Shown: piece after piece, positions 34,047 to 47,904 of the stretch
How the letters are laid out: the number at the start of each line of letters is the position of its first letter
Numbering within the stretch: the first letter of the stretch is position 1
Source: Paludibacter sp.
GTDB taxonomy: Bacteria; Bacteroidota; Bacteroidia; Bacteroidales; Paludibacteraceae
Assembly (NCBI RefSeq): GCF_009712605.1
Contig: NZ_WASO01000003.1
Span: 114,523-178,522, forward strand
Direction: 5' to 3'
DNA length: 64,000 nt
Program-made: the position numbers and the translations under genes
The notes under the pieces: generated by a model
What the model was told of the DNA's origin: nothing
The model's input: only the letters and a program-made list of their open reading frames with translations
The model's database searches: none

Positions 34047-36727
34047 TAATGAGAAATATTTTATTATTTCTGAGCTTTTTATCTATCACGGCGTTTGCCG
34101 CCGAAAAAGTGGTGGTAGTCAATACTTCTCCCGGCAATGCAAGGGTGGAATACGGCATCGAACGTGTAAAAACGGCTCTTGAAAAGCAGGGTTACCTTGC
34201 GGATGCCTCTCCCAAAGCCAAAGCATCGAAGAAAGATTGGAAAATTTCAGTAGCCATAGATACCACACAAACCATTGCAAAAGAGGGCTATTCGGTGAAA
34301 ACCGTCGGGCAGTGGATCGCCATCAAAGGGAAAGATGCTTCGGGCGCATTGTATGGTTGCATCGACCTGATTGCCAAACTGAACGAAAAGAAGGCTTTGC
34401 CTGCTGATCTGAATTATTCCGATCATCCGGAGATGGTGTTGCGTGGCGCATGTATAGGCGTGCAGAAACCCTATTACCTACCCGGTCGTACGGTTTACGA
34501 ATATCCCTACACTCCCGAAGTCTTTCCATGGTTGTACGACAAAGCCATGTGGATCAAGTATCTGGATATGCTGGTGGACAACAAGATGAATTCGGTTTAT
34601 CTTTGGAACGGCCATCCGTTTGCTTCGTTAGTCAAATTGAAGGATTATCCGTTTGCCGTGGAAGTTTCCGATGAAGATTTCAAGAAGAACGAAGAACTCT
34701 TTGCTTTCCTGACGAAGGAGGCCAACAAACGGGGCATCTGGGTGATCCAGATGTTTTACAATATTTTAGTATCCAAACCATTTGCCGAACATTACGGCAT
34801 CAAAACGCAGGATCGTAGCCGTCCCATCACGCCGCTGATTGCCGATTATACCCGTAAATCGATTGCGGCATTTATCGAAAAATATCCTAACGTTGGTCTG
34901 CTCGTTTGCCTTGGCGAGGCAATGGATACCTACGACGATGACCGTGAATGGTTTACAAAAACAATTATACCTGGAGTGAAAGATGGTCTGAAAGCGTTGG
35001 GTCGTACTGACGAGCCGCCCATCATTCTACGTAACCACGATACGGATGCCAAGATGGTAATAACAGCAGCCAAGCCCTTGTATCACAATCTTTACACGAT
35101 GAACAAATACAACGGCGAATCACTGACCACCTATCAGCCGCGCGGCCCCTGGACTGCCGTCAATAAGGGATTGAGTGAACTTGGTTCGGTCTTTATCGAG
35201 AATGTCCATATTCTGGCCAACCTTGAGCCGTTCCGTTACGGTTCGCCCGATTTTATACAGAAGGCTGTGAAAGCAATGCACAGTGCACAGGGTGCTAATG
35301 CGCTTCATCTCTACCCACAGGCATCGTACTGGGATTGGCCTTATTCTGCCGACAAGGCGGATAAACGCCTGTTGGAGATGGATCGCGATTGGATCTGGTA
35401 TAGTGCATGGTCGCGCTACGCGTGGAAAGCCGATCGTGATCGTTCGGATGAAATCAATTACTGGAGCGCACGTTTGGATTCAATGTATCAATGCGGTACC
35501 GATGCGGCGAAAAATATTCTGGCAGCCTACGAAGAGGACGGAGAGATTTCTCCGCAACTGCTCCGTAAGTTTGGCATCACCGAAGGAAACCGTCAGACAT
35601 TCTTATTGGGGATGTTTATGAGCCAGTTGGTGAATCCGAAAAAATGGACAACATACCCCGAATTTTTTGCATCCTGCGGACCCGAAGGTGAACTGCTTGC
35701 CGATTACATGACCAAAGAGTGGAATCACCAGCCGCATGTGGGTGAGATTCCGCCGCAGATGATAGCTACAGCTGTGGCGCACGGTGCTGCCGGGGTGAAA
35801 GCCATCGAACTGGCGGCTCCGCATGTGACGAAAAACCGTGCCGAGTTCGAGCGCTTGCGCAACGATGTGCATTGTTACGATGCGTTTGCCAATTTCTTTG
35901 CCTTGAAGGTGAAAGCGGCTATGTTGGCCATGGAGTATGGTCATTCCGGTCGTATTGCCGACCTCGACAGTGCAGCGACTCTTCTGGAAAAGAGTCTGGT
36001 TTACTATCGTCGTCTGGTCGAATTGACAAAAGATACCTATCTGTATGCCAATAGCATGCAAACGGGTCAGCGTAAAATTCCCATCAGCAGTGCTGGCGGT
36101 AAAAATAAAACCTGGGCAGAGCTGTTGCCTCATTTTGAAGAAGAATTGGCCACGTTCCGTAAAAATATCGCTTTTGTGAAACAAAACGGAGCGAATGCTG
36201 TGCGCACCGTTCAACCGCTGAAGGCGGCAGAGGTGACTTTGCTCGACAAATCGCAGCAATTTTATCCGTTGATGAAAGGCGAAAAGGTTTTTGGCGACAA
36301 AGATTATCTGATCAATGCTGTATCCGATGAGCTGAAACAGTTGAAAGGAATTCGCTTTAACTTTGAAAACCAAGCTAAAGAGGGCACTACCGTTGCCTTT
36401 GAAAACAAGAAGCCGGTGAATGTGCTGGTGGGCTATTTTAATACCCCCAAGGGTGAATATGCCAAAGCGCCGAAATTGGAAATTGATGCCAGCGCCAACG
36501 ATTTTGGACAGGCCGACGTGAAGATATTCAATGCGGTGGAGATTCCCGATCGTGCAGCGGTCAATGTACACAGCTATACTTTCCCGGCGGGTAAAAATAA
36601 GCTTACACTAGGCAAAGGAGCTTTGATGATTCTCGGCTTTACCGATGCTTCGGAAAAGATCACGCCCCGCAATGCCGGATTAGGTGGCGAAGGTGATGCC
36701 GGTAACGTGGACTGGTTGTTTAATTAA
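34043..36727 (+). CDS. Large secreted probable glycoside hydrolase (GH138 candidate)
   Basis: This 894-residue protein has a signal peptide (MIMRNILLFLSFLSITAFA). Residues about 20-120 look like the alpha/beta non-catalytic domain found before GH20- and GH67-type barrels (VKTVGQWIAIKGKDASGALYG). A TIM-barrel region follows (YLDMLVDNKMNSVYLWNGHPF, KRGIWVIQMFYNI, VGLLVCLGEAMDTYDDDREW, NVHILANLEPFRYGSPDFIQ), then a helical region and a C-terminal beta domain. I cannot assign the family with certainty. GH138 (alpha-galacturonidase of RG-II, about 900 residues, adjacent to the GH137-GH2 gene in B. thetaiotaomicron) is the best guess from size and neighbourhood; a GH67/GH115-like alpha-glucuronidase relative is the alternative. 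Candidate acids include the Glu in CLGEAMD. ATG 34049 is an alternative start. Confidence 0.5.
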   Translation: MIMRNILLFLSFLSITAFAAEKVVVVNTSPGNARVEYGIERVKTALEKQGYLADASPKAKASKKDWKISVAIDTTQTIAKEGYSVKTVGQWIAIKGKDASGALYGCIDLIAKLNEKKALPADLNYSDHPEMVLRGACIGVQKPYYLPGRTVYEYPYTPEVFPWLYDKAMWIKYLDMLVDNKMNSVYLWNGHPFASLVKLKDYPFAVEVSDEDFKKNEELFAFLTKEANKRGIWVIQMFYNILVSKPFAEHYGIKTQDRSRPITPLIADYTRKSIAAFIEKYPNVGLLVCLGEAMDTYDDDREWFTKTIIPGVKDGLKALGRTDEPPIILRNHDTDAKMVITAAKPLYHNLYTMNKYNGESLTTYQPRGPWTAVNKGLSELGSVFIENVHILANLEPFRYGSPDFIQKAVKAMHSAQGANALHLYPQASYWDWPYSADKADKRLLEMDRDWIWYSAWSRYAWKADRDRSDEINYWSARLDSMYQCGTDAAKNILAAYEEDGEISPQLLRKFGITEGNRQTFLLGMFMSQLVNPKKWTTYPEFFASCGPEGELLADYMTKEWNHQPHVGEIPPQMIATAVAHGAAGVKAIELAAPHVTKNRAEFERLRNDVHCYDAFANFFALKVKAAMLAMEYGHSGRIADLDSAATLLEKSLVYYRRLVELTKDTYLYANSMQTGQRKIPISSAGGKNKTWAELLPHFEEELATFRKNIAFVKQNGANAVRTVQPLKAAEVTLLDKSQQFYPLMKGEKVFGDKDYLINAVSDELKQLKGIRFNFENQAKEGTTVAFENKKPVNVLVGYFNTPKGEYAKAPKLEIDASANDFGQADVKIFNAVEIPDRAAVNVHSYTFPAGKNKLTLGKGALMILGFTDASEKITPRNAGLGGEGDAGNVDWLFN

Positions 36728-36787
36728 GATATATCGCACACGGAATACACGGATAAATATTTGAATATAAAAATATTAACGTTTTGT

Positions 36788-36937
36788 TGTTATCCAACCC
36801 CTCCGCTTCGCTCGTCCCCTTTATCAAAGGGGACACCCTTGTTTGCAAGATTCTGGTTCAATTTTAGGATATTGCTTAAATTGCAGATTAGTCTCCCCTT
36901 TTGATAAAGGGGAGTACCCGCAGGGGGTGGGGTTAGA
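36788..36937 (+). repeat. About 145-bp intergenic element, copy A
   Basis: The unit begins with ACCCCTCCGCTTCGCTCGTC and ends with GTACCCGCAGGGGGTGGGGT; internal arms CCCCTTTATCAAAGGGG and CTCCCCTTTTGATAAAGGGGAG give it stem-loops at both ends. A second copy, in the opposite orientation, lies at about 49370-49512. It is non-autonomous and MITE- or REP-like, with no coding capacity. Confidence 0.75.
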
Positions 36938-36942
36938 TAAAG

Positions 36943-39900
36943 ATGATTATGAAGAAATTTTTTATTATACTGAGTTTTTTTGTCGTAGTGTGTACGACTT
37001 TGTTTGCTGCGCCGACTACCGTGCCGCAGGAGGTGATGAAACGTGTTTATGAGGAGGTGAAAACGCCTTACAAATACGGTTTGGTGGTGGCACCAGCCGA
37101 CAATTATCACAAAATAGACTGTCCTACCGTTTTCCGCGAAAAGGGAAAGTGGTACATGAGCTATATCGTTTACAATGGTAAGGAAGGACAGGATGGTCGT
37201 GGGTATGAAACCTGGTTGGCCACCAGCGATGACCTGTTGCACTGGCAGACGCTCGGGCGCATTCTTTCCTATCTGAAGGGCGAAGAATGGGATAAAAACC
37301 AGCGTGCCGGTTACATCTCGTTGATTGATATGCAGTGGGGTGGAAGCTATAAAGCGCAGGAATTTAACGGGAAACATTGGATGTCTTATTTTGGGGGCAA
37401 TGTCACCGGCTACGAAATGGGAATGCTCAAGGAGTGCATGGCCTACACCGACGGCGACATAACAAAGGCCCATGAATGGACACCGCTGGAAAAACCGGTT
37501 CTGACTCCTACCGATCCCGATGCGGGTTGGTGGGAGAGCCTTACACAGTACAAATCGTCCGTTATCTGGGATAAATCGAAGAAACTCGGGCATCCGTTTG
37601 TGATGTATTACAATGCCGGAGGGGTTAATCCGACCAACAAAGTGAAGGCCGAGCGTATCAGCATTGCTCTTTCCGACGACATGGTGCACTGGCAACGTTA
37701 CAAGGGTAATCCTATTGTCAATCACGAGGAGGGAATTACCGGCGATGCGGTGATTCAGCAGATCGGCGATGTCTACGTGATGTTTTATTTTAGTGCGTTC
37801 CGGAAAAATCGTCCCTACAAGGCTTTCAACACTTTTGCCTGCTCCTACGATTTGGTGCACTGGACCGATTGGACGGGTGCCGATCTGGTCATTCCGGGCG
37901 AAAAATACGACAACCTCTTTGCACATAAATCGTATGTAGTAAAATGGAACGGCGTGGTCTATCATTTCTATTGCGCCGTGAATGACGATAATCAACGGGG
38001 CATTGCGGTGGCAGTTTCCAAAGATATGGGCAAAAGCATCGTTCGTTTTCCGAAGCCCGAAAAGGTGACTTTCCGCAAGGAAATTTCGTTGAATAAAGGA
38101 TGGTTGACCGCAGAAAATGACTCAAACCGTACGGCCTGCTCCGGTTTTGAAAAAGCCAGTTACAGCACTGCCGGATGGAAGCAAGTGGATGTGCCGCACA
38201 ATTGGGACACCTACGATGGTGCCCGTCGCCTGAAGCATGGCAATAAACACGGATACGCTTGGTATAAAAAGAGTTTCACGGTGCAGAATCTGGGTGCCGA
38301 CAAGCGCTATTTTCTCTATTTCGAAGGGGTCGGTTCCTACGCTACCGTTTGGCTCAATGGCAAGCAGGTGGGTTACCATGCCGGTGGGCGCACTACCTTT
38401 ACGCTCGACGTGACCGACGCTATCCATTTTGATGCGCCTAATGAACTGGCCGTAAAGGCCGATCATCCGGCAATGATTACCGATCTGCCGTGGGTATGCG
38501 GTGGCTGTTCGTCTGAAATCGGCTTTTCAGAAGGTTCGCAGCCTATGGGTATTTTCCGTCCAGTGACACTGGTAGTGAGCAATTCGTTGCGGGTGGAGCC
38601 TTTTGGCGTGCATGTTTGGAACGATGCCCCGAAGGACGAAAAGAATCCCTCGTTTGCCCTGAATTTTGAGACGGAGGTAAAAAACTACAGCGATCGTACC
38701 CGTCGTTTTGTGTTGGTAAACAAACTGTTGAATAAAGAAAATATTCAGCAAGTGCGGGTAGCTGATACGCTGGAACTCAAACCGGGTGAAGTGAAGATCG
38801 TGAAGCAGACCTCGCCAGATGTGAAGAATCCGATCCTCTGGAGTCCCGAAAATCCCTTCCTTTACAAGGTGGTGACCATGGTACGCGAAAATGGCAAAAC
38901 GGTGGACGAGGAATATACCCCTTACGGTCTGCGCTGGATTAGCTGGCCGCAAAGTCGCAGCGACAAGGATAAACGTTTTTACTTGAATGGAAAGCCGCTG
39001 CTTATCAATGGCGTCGGCGAATACGAACATCAGTTGGGCAACAGCAGTGCGCTCGACAGTACCGAAATCGAAGCGCGCATCAGCCTGATCAAAGCGGCCG
39101 GTTTCAATGCATTTCGTGATGCGCACCAGCCGCACAATCTCTACTACAAAGATTTGATCGACAAAAATGGATTGCTATTCTGGTCGCAACTCTCGGCACA
39201 CATCTGGTACGATACGCCTGAATTTCGTAAAAACTTTAAGAATAATCTGATTGAATGGGTAAAAGAACGTCGTAATTCTCCCTCAGTCATAATGTGGGGA
39301 TTGCAGAACGAAAGCGCTTTGCCCGAAGATTTTGCCCGTGAATGTACCGAACTGATTCGGCAACTTGACCCGACTTCGCCGTCGCAACGGCTGGTGACTA
39401 CCTGCAATTTCGGCAGCGGTACCGACTGGAACGTGATACAGAACTGGTCGGGCACCTACATCAACAGCGGCGATCCGAATAATTATCCCGGGGTGCTGAA
39501 AAAAGAATTGCTGAACGGCGAATATGGGGCATGGCGCAGCCTCGATCTGCATATCGAAGGAGCTTTCGATCAAAACGGAAAACTGAGTGAAGACCGCATG
39601 AGTCAGTTGCTGGAGATGAAAATCCGTCAGCTCGATCAGGTGAAGGACAGCACTTGCGGGCAGTTCCTCTGGACCTACAATTCGCACGACAATCCCGGTC
39701 GTGTGCAAAACGAAGAGGGTCTCCGCGAAATCGACCGCATCGGACCTTTCAATTACAAAGGCCTGCTCACTTTGTGGGGCGAACCGGTGGATGCGTTCTA
39801 TCTCTACCGTTCCAATTATGCACCGAAAGAGAAGGAGCCGATGGTTTATATCGTGTCGCATACCTGGCTCGATCGTTGGGACAAACCGGGCGTGAAAAAC

Positions 39901-41400
39901 GGCTTGACGGTTTACTCCAATTGCGATGAGGTGGAATTGTTCAATGACGTGAAATCGTTATCATTGGGCAAACGCACCAAAAAATGCATAGGTACTCATT
40001 TCCAATGGGATAACGTCGACCTGAGATACAACGTTCTCTATGCTGTGGGTTATGTCAACGGAAAAGCCGTGGCCGAAGACGCGATTGTGTTGAACAATCT
40101 TCCCCGTGCTCCTCATTTTAATCAATTGGTTGACAAGGATAATGTTACAAAACCGGAAGCCGGTTATAACTATATTTACCGCGTCAACTGCGGTGGCGCC
40201 GATTATACTGACATCAATAAGAATAAGTGGTCGGCCGATCGTCATTTGAGCGGCAAAGATCGTTGGGGATCGCTCTCGTGGACGGACGATTACGGCAACC
40301 TGCCGTCGTTCATGGCTTCGCAACGTTACACCAAAGATCCGATTGCCGGCACATCCGACTGGCCGCTGTTCCAGACTTTCCGCTACGGTCGCGATCGCTT
40401 GCGTTATCGCTTTCCTTTGCCCGATGGCGATTACCGTGTGGAGCTCTACTTTGTGGAGCCGTGGTACGGAACGGGTGGCGGAATGGATTGCGAAGGTTAT
40501 CGCGTGTTTGATGTGGCAGCCAACGGCAAAGTGTTGCTCCACGATCTCGATATCTGGAAAGAGGCTGGTCACGACCGTGTGTTGAAGAAAACGGTGACGG
40601 CCAGAGCCGAAAACGGCATGCTGGAGATCAGCTTCCCGGGCGTAAAGGCCGGACAGGCAGTTATCTCGGCCATTGCCGTCGCTTCGACCGACAAATCGAT
40701 ACAACCGGCTCCGCAGTCCGAATCGGTTTTTGCCAACGTGAAAGGGGCGGTGACCGGTACTTGGCTCGAACCGAATGCCGATTTTCCCAACCTGAAGCCG
40801 GAGATGTACGGTGCCGAATGGCTCGCTTCCGATCCGAAAACGAATGCAGCGCAGATAACTTTTACGCTTACGGCCGATGCTGACGTTTATCTCCGTCAGG
40901 ATACCGGTTATGTAAAAACAACCTACCGCAAAGGTGAGACAGTAACGCTCCAAAAAGGAAGTCGTGCAGCCGTGGTGCCGGTGGTGAAGTGGGCGGTAGA
41001 ACCCAACCTTCGTCCCGAACTGACTTTTGAAGCCGAAGCGGCACAGTTGCAGGGCAGCGGTTGGCAGAAAATGGCATTGAAAAACAAAGCAGGAGAAAAA
41101 GTTACTGCCGACGGTGCACACAGCATTACCTGGTCGGTAGCACCCGGTGTAGCCAATGTATATGCTTTGCGTTTTAACTATCTGAATCTTACTCCGAATC
41201 CGATAGATGCCCGCATCAGAATAACCGACCAGGCCGGTAACGTCGTGCGCGACGATGCCATCCGTTTCCCGGCCACGCCCGAAAAATGGCGCGTGTTGGG
41301 AACCTCCACCGGTTCGTATATCAATGCCGGTCATTATAAAGTAATTATCAGCGGCGACAAACTGAGCGGACTGGCTTTTGAGTCGCTGGTGATGCAGTAA
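36943..41400 (+). CDS. GH137-like / GH2 / malectin / CBM multidomain enzyme
   Basis: This 1485-residue secreted protein has a signal peptide (KKFFIILSFFVVVCTTLFA). Residues about 25-370 look like a five-bladed beta-propeller (DCPTVFREKGKWYMSYIVYN, repeated blades ending in YHFYCAVNDD) as in GH137. From about 383 a GH2 module follows: sugar-binding sandwich, Ig-like domain, then TIM barrel with acid/base Glu790 in WGLQNES and candidate nucleophile Glu860 in LLNGEYGAW. Residues about 1077-1245 form a malectin-like domain and about 1355-1485 a CBM6/35-like sandwich. The propeller-GH2 order matches BT0996 of B. thetaiotaomicron, in which GH137 is a beta-L-arabinofuranosidase and GH2 a beta-glucuronidase, both for RG-II. 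Assignment of the propeller to GH137 rather than GH43-like is by architecture. Confidence 0.72.
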   Translation: MIMKKFFIILSFFVVVCTTLFAAPTTVPQEVMKRVYEEVKTPYKYGLVVAPADNYHKIDCPTVFREKGKWYMSYIVYNGKEGQDGRGYETWLATSDDLLHWQTLGRILSYLKGEEWDKNQRAGYISLIDMQWGGSYKAQEFNGKHWMSYFGGNVTGYEMGMLKECMAYTDGDITKAHEWTPLEKPVLTPTDPDAGWWESLTQYKSSVIWDKSKKLGHPFVMYYNAGGVNPTNKVKAERISIALSDDMVHWQRYKGNPIVNHEEGITGDAVIQQIGDVYVMFYFSAFRKNRPYKAFNTFACSYDLVHWTDWTGADLVIPGEKYDNLFAHKSYVVKWNGVVYHFYCAVNDDNQRGIAVAVSKDMGKSIVRFPKPEKVTFRKEISLNKGWLTAENDSNRTACSGFEKASYSTAGWKQVDVPHNWDTYDGARRLKHGNKHGYAWYKKSFTVQNLGADKRYFLYFEGVGSYATVWLNGKQVGYHAGGRTTFTLDVTDAIHFDAPNELAVKADHPAMITDLPWVCGGCSSEIGFSEGSQPMGIFRPVTLVVSNSLRVEPFGVHVWNDAPKDEKNPSFALNFETEVKNYSDRTRRFVLVNKLLNKENIQQVRVADTLELKPGEVKIVKQTSPDVKNPILWSPENPFLYKVVTMVRENGKTVDEEYTPYGLRWISWPQSRSDKDKRFYLNGKPLLINGVGEYEHQLGNSSALDSTEIEARISLIKAAGFNAFRDAHQPHNLYYKDLIDKNGLLFWSQLSAHIWYDTPEFRKNFKNNLIEWVKERRNSPSVIMWGLQNESALPEDFARECTELIRQLDPTSPSQRLVTTCNFGSGTDWNVIQNWSGTYINSGDPNNYPGVLKKELLNGEYGAWRSLDLHIEGAFDQNGKLSEDRMSQLLEMKIRQLDQVKDSTCGQFLWTYNSHDNPGRVQNEEGLREIDRIGPFNYKGLLTLWGEPVDAFYLYRSNYAPKEKEPMVYIVSHTWLDRWDKPGVKNGLTVYSNCDEVELFNDVKSLSLGKRTKKCIGTHFQWDNVDLRYNVLYAVGYVNGKAVAEDAIVLNNLPRAPHFNQLVDKDNVTKPEAGYNYIYRVNCGGADYTDINKNKWSADRHLSGKDRWGSLSWTDDYGNLPSFMASQRYTKDPIAGTSDWPLFQTFRYGRDRLRYRFPLPDGDYRVELYFVEPWYGTGGGMDCEGYRVFDVAANGKVLLHDLDIWKEAGHDRVLKKTVTARAENGMLEISFPGVKAGQAVISAIAVASTDKSIQPAPQSESVFANVKGAVTGTWLEPNADFPNLKPEMYGAEWLASDPKTNAAQITFTLTADADVYLRQDTGYVKTTYRKGETVTLQKGSRAAVVPVVKWAVEPNLRPELTFEAEAAQLQGSGWQKMALKNKAGEKVTADGAHSITWSVAPGVANVYALRFNYLNLTPNPIDARIRITDQAGNVVRDDAIRFPATPEKWRVLGTSTGSYINAGHYKVIISGDKLSGLAFESLVMQ

Positions 41401-41537
41401 ATTCAGGGTCAAGCGATTTCCAAATCGCTTATTGAAATACCTGATAGATTGTAAAATATGGGAAGTGAATTTTACTGAAGACAAAGATGGGATTAATTTG
41501 TATTTGAAAAGATACAAAACGACAGTTAGAGAATTAA

Positions 41538-44855
<3,318 letters not shown>

Positions 44856-44940
44856 TTAGTGGATGTGAAAATTTGAGGATGTGAAAATAACCAGATTTTT
44901 ATTCCCAAATCTTCAAATCCTCAAATTCCCAAATTGGAAA

Positions 44941-47817
44941 ATGAAACAATTGAAATTACAGATGGGTTTGCTGCTTGTTGCAGCGTTTGTGAGTGTCCTG
45001 AATGTGCAGGCGCAAAAGAAAAGTCCGGCGGTTGCTACGTCGACCGAAACGGCTATTCAGTACCTCTCGGGGCATGGTTCCGACGATGCCGTGGATTGGG
45101 ATTTCTTTTGTACCGACGGTCGCAACAGCGGTAAATGGACGAAAATTAAAGTGCCTTCCTGTTGGGAATTGCAAGGCTTTGGTACCTACCAATACGGGAT
45201 GGCGTTCTACGGCAAGGCCGATCCTCCGGGCGTTGCCAAGGAGCAGGGCAAGTACAAATACAAGTTTAAACTGCCGAAAGAGTGGGCGGGTCGCGTGGTG
45301 CGCATCGTCTTCGACGGGGTAATGACCGACTGTTCGGCTCAGATCAATGGGCGCAAATGTGTGGGTTTGCATCAGGGTTCGTTCTACCGTTTCAAGGCCG
45401 ATGTGAGCGACCGCGTTTTCTTCGGCGACAAGGAAAATCTGCTGGAGGTAACCGTCAGCAAGGAATCGGCCAACACGAGTGTCAACATGGCCGAACGCCG
45501 TGCCGATTTCTGGAATTTCGGAGGTATTTTCCGCCCGGTATTTGTAGAAGCGCTTCCGGCGCAGAATATCGAACGCACCGCCATCGATGCCAAAGCCGAC
45601 GGGACTTTTGCTGCCGATGTATATCTTGGTTCGGGGCAGGGATCCGATTTCAAAGTGGTGGCTCAGCTGACGGATAAAGAGGGGAAGAATGTGGGCAAAG
45701 CTATCGAAGTGCCGGTACGTGGTGGGTCCGATCGCGTGAAAGTGGAAGGTGCATTTTCCGGCATCAAAACCTGGTCGCCCGAAACGCCGAATCTCTATAA
45801 TGTGACTTTTTCGTTGATGCAGGGCAACACACTTCGTCATACCGTGAAAGAACGTTTCGGCTTTCGCACCATCGAAGTGCGTCCGAGTGATGGCCTCTAC
45901 ATCAATGGACAGAAGGTGTTGATGAAGGGGGTGAACCGTCACAGTTTCCGCCCGGAGACTGGTCGTACTCTTAGTAAAAAAGATAACTACGATGACGTGA
46001 AACTCATCAAGGAGATGAACATGAATGCCGTGCGTTTGTCCCACTATCCGTCCAATCCCGAGTTTCTGGATGCCTGCGACGAACTGGGGCTTTATGTGAT
46101 GGTGGAACTTTGTGGGTGGCACGGCAACTACGATACGCCCACCGGCAAAAAATTGGTAGAAGAGATGGTGACCCGCGATCTGAACCATCCCTGCGTTACT
46201 TTCTGGTCGAACGGCAACGAGGGTGGCTTCAATTTCGATTTGGATAAAGAGTTTCCGGTGCTCGATCCTCAGAAGCGACCGGTGATTCATCCGTGGGCCA
46301 ACTTCAGCGGCTTCGAAACCATGCACTACCGTTCGTATGGCGAAAGTCAGGAGTATATGCGCAAACCGGAAATTTTTATGCCGACCGAATTTTTACATGG
46401 TCTGTATGATGGCGGCCACGGTGCCGGCCTGTACGACTACTGGGAGATGATGCGCAAACATCCACGGGGCGCGGGCGGTTTCCTCTGGTCGTTTGCCGAT
46501 GAAGGCGTAGTGCGTACCGACCAGAACAACCGGATAGACAACCAGGGCAGCTGGGCGCCCGATGGCATTGTGGGACCGCATTTCGAAAAAGAGGCCAGTT
46601 TCTTTACCATTCGTCAGGTCTGGTCGCCGGTACAGGTCAACGTTGCTTCGTTGCCTGAGAATTTCAACGGCGTGTTACCGCTCGAGAACCGCTATGACTT
46701 TATTAACCTGAAAAACTGTAAGTTTTCCTGGAAACTGGCAAAATTGCCTTACCTGAAAGAAAAACAGGTTGTTGCTTCCGGTGAAGTTGCGTCACCCGAT
46801 GTGGCGGCTCATGCTTCCGGTGAACTGAAACTCAGCCTGCCTTCCGATTGGCACAAGGCCGATGTGCTCTATTTTACCGCCACCGATCCTTTTGGAAAGG
46901 AGATCTGGACATGGGACTGGAGCTGGAAAAAACCGACCGATTTCTTCTCTTTTGCAGGACAAAAAGGCTCTGTATCTGCCCGTGAAGAGGGTGACAACCT
47001 GATTGTAAAAACCGCTTCCGACGAATTGATCTTTAGTAAAAAGTCGGGAGAACTGGTCAACGTGCTTCACGATGGTAAGGCCGTTTCGTTCGGTAAAGGC
47101 CCGCGCTTTACTGCAGCCCGCCGTGGCGACCGCTCCATGGACGTGTTCTACAATCACGACGATAAGGATGCCAAGAGCAAAGAACGCATCTACAACGATA
47201 TTTCGGGCAACGATAAACTTACCGCCTTCACCTTCAAAGCGACGGCCGATAGCGTGACTGTCGATGCAACTTATTTCGGCAACCTGCAAAAAACGCACTG
47301 GACGATTTCGGCTGACGGCAACATTCGTGTCGATTATCAGTATGATTACGAAGGCGAAGTGGAATTGATGGGCGTAAAATTCGATTATCCGGAAGACAAA
47401 GTGGTATCGAAACAATGGCTGGGCAACGGACCTTACCGTGTTTGGCAAAACCGTGTGCATGGCACGCTACTCGATAACTGGCAACGCGATTACAACGATC
47501 CGATTCCCGGCGAGTCGTTCGAATATCCCGAATTCAAAGGCTATTTTGCCAACTGGAAATGGGTGAATTTTACCACCAAAGAAGGTAATTTTGCGCTCGG
47601 CAATGACGATCCCGACAGCTATCTTGGCGTGTTCACCCCGCGTGACGGTCGTGATGCGCAGCTCTTCACCCTGCCGCAAACCGGTATCTCGGTGCTGAAG
47701 GTGATTCCTGCCATGCGCAACAAGGTGAATTCCACCGACCTAATCGGCCCGTCGTCGCAGGCCAAATGGGTGAGTGGTGCGCAGAAGGGAAGCATTTATC
47801 TGAAATTCGGAAAGTGA
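44941..47817 (+). CDS. GH2 family beta-glycosidase
   Basis: I use ATG 44941 (958 residues), not the upstream GTG at 44881, because MKQLKLQMGLLLVAAFVSVLNVQAQ is a signal peptide and the preceding 60 nt are an AT-rich intergenic repeat of the CTTCAAAT class. The domains are sugar-binding, Ig-like and TIM barrel, with acid/base Glu427 in WSNGNEGGF and candidate nucleophile Glu483 in FMPTEFLHG; a long beta-rich C-terminal part (SFAGQKGSVSAREEGDNLIVKT..., YFANWKWVNF) resembles the LacZ small-chain domain. Compared with the 41601 protein it lacks the long N-terminal LacZ extension. The substrate is unknown; RG-II has beta-linked glucuronate, galacturonate and rhamnose-like sugars, and GH2 members of that system cover several. 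Confidence 0.8.
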   Translation: MKQLKLQMGLLLVAAFVSVLNVQAQKKSPAVATSTETAIQYLSGHGSDDAVDWDFFCTDGRNSGKWTKIKVPSCWELQGFGTYQYGMAFYGKADPPGVAKEQGKYKYKFKLPKEWAGRVVRIVFDGVMTDCSAQINGRKCVGLHQGSFYRFKADVSDRVFFGDKENLLEVTVSKESANTSVNMAERRADFWNFGGIFRPVFVEALPAQNIERTAIDAKADGTFAADVYLGSGQGSDFKVVAQLTDKEGKNVGKAIEVPVRGGSDRVKVEGAFSGIKTWSPETPNLYNVTFSLMQGNTLRHTVKERFGFRTIEVRPSDGLYINGQKVLMKGVNRHSFRPETGRTLSKKDNYDDVKLIKEMNMNAVRLSHYPSNPEFLDACDELGLYVMVELCGWHGNYDTPTGKKLVEEMVTRDLNHPCVTFWSNGNEGGFNFDLDKEFPVLDPQKRPVIHPWANFSGFETMHYRSYGESQEYMRKPEIFMPTEFLHGLYDGGHGAGLYDYWEMMRKHPRGAGGFLWSFADEGVVRTDQNNRIDNQGSWAPDGIVGPHFEKEASFFTIRQVWSPVQVNVASLPENFNGVLPLENRYDFINLKNCKFSWKLAKLPYLKEKQVVASGEVASPDVAAHASGELKLSLPSDWHKADVLYFTATDPFGKEIWTWDWSWKKPTDFFSFAGQKGSVSAREEGDNLIVKTASDELIFSKKSGELVNVLHDGKAVSFGKGPRFTAARRGDRSMDVFYNHDDKDAKSKERIYNDISGNDKLTAFTFKATADSVTVDATYFGNLQKTHWTISADGNIRVDYQYDYEGEVELMGVKFDYPEDKVVSKQWLGNGPYRVWQNRVHGTLLDNWQRDYNDPIPGESFEYPEFKGYFANWKWVNFTTKEGNFALGNDDPDSYLGVFTPRDGRDAQLFTLPQTGISVLKVIPAMRNKVNSTDLIGPSSQAKWVSGAQKGSIYLKFGK

Positions 47818-47904
47818 GATCGATTCCAAAATTTATTAATTTCAAGATTCCAAGTCCCGTTCAGGCAGAGGGTGCCCGTGGGGCGGGAGAGGTAAAAATA
47901 AATA

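Noticed and set aside
39961-41517. 518-codon - strand frame opposite the GH137-GH2 gene
   Set aside because: No recognisable domain, composition matches a shadow frame, and the + strand shows malectin and CBM domains.
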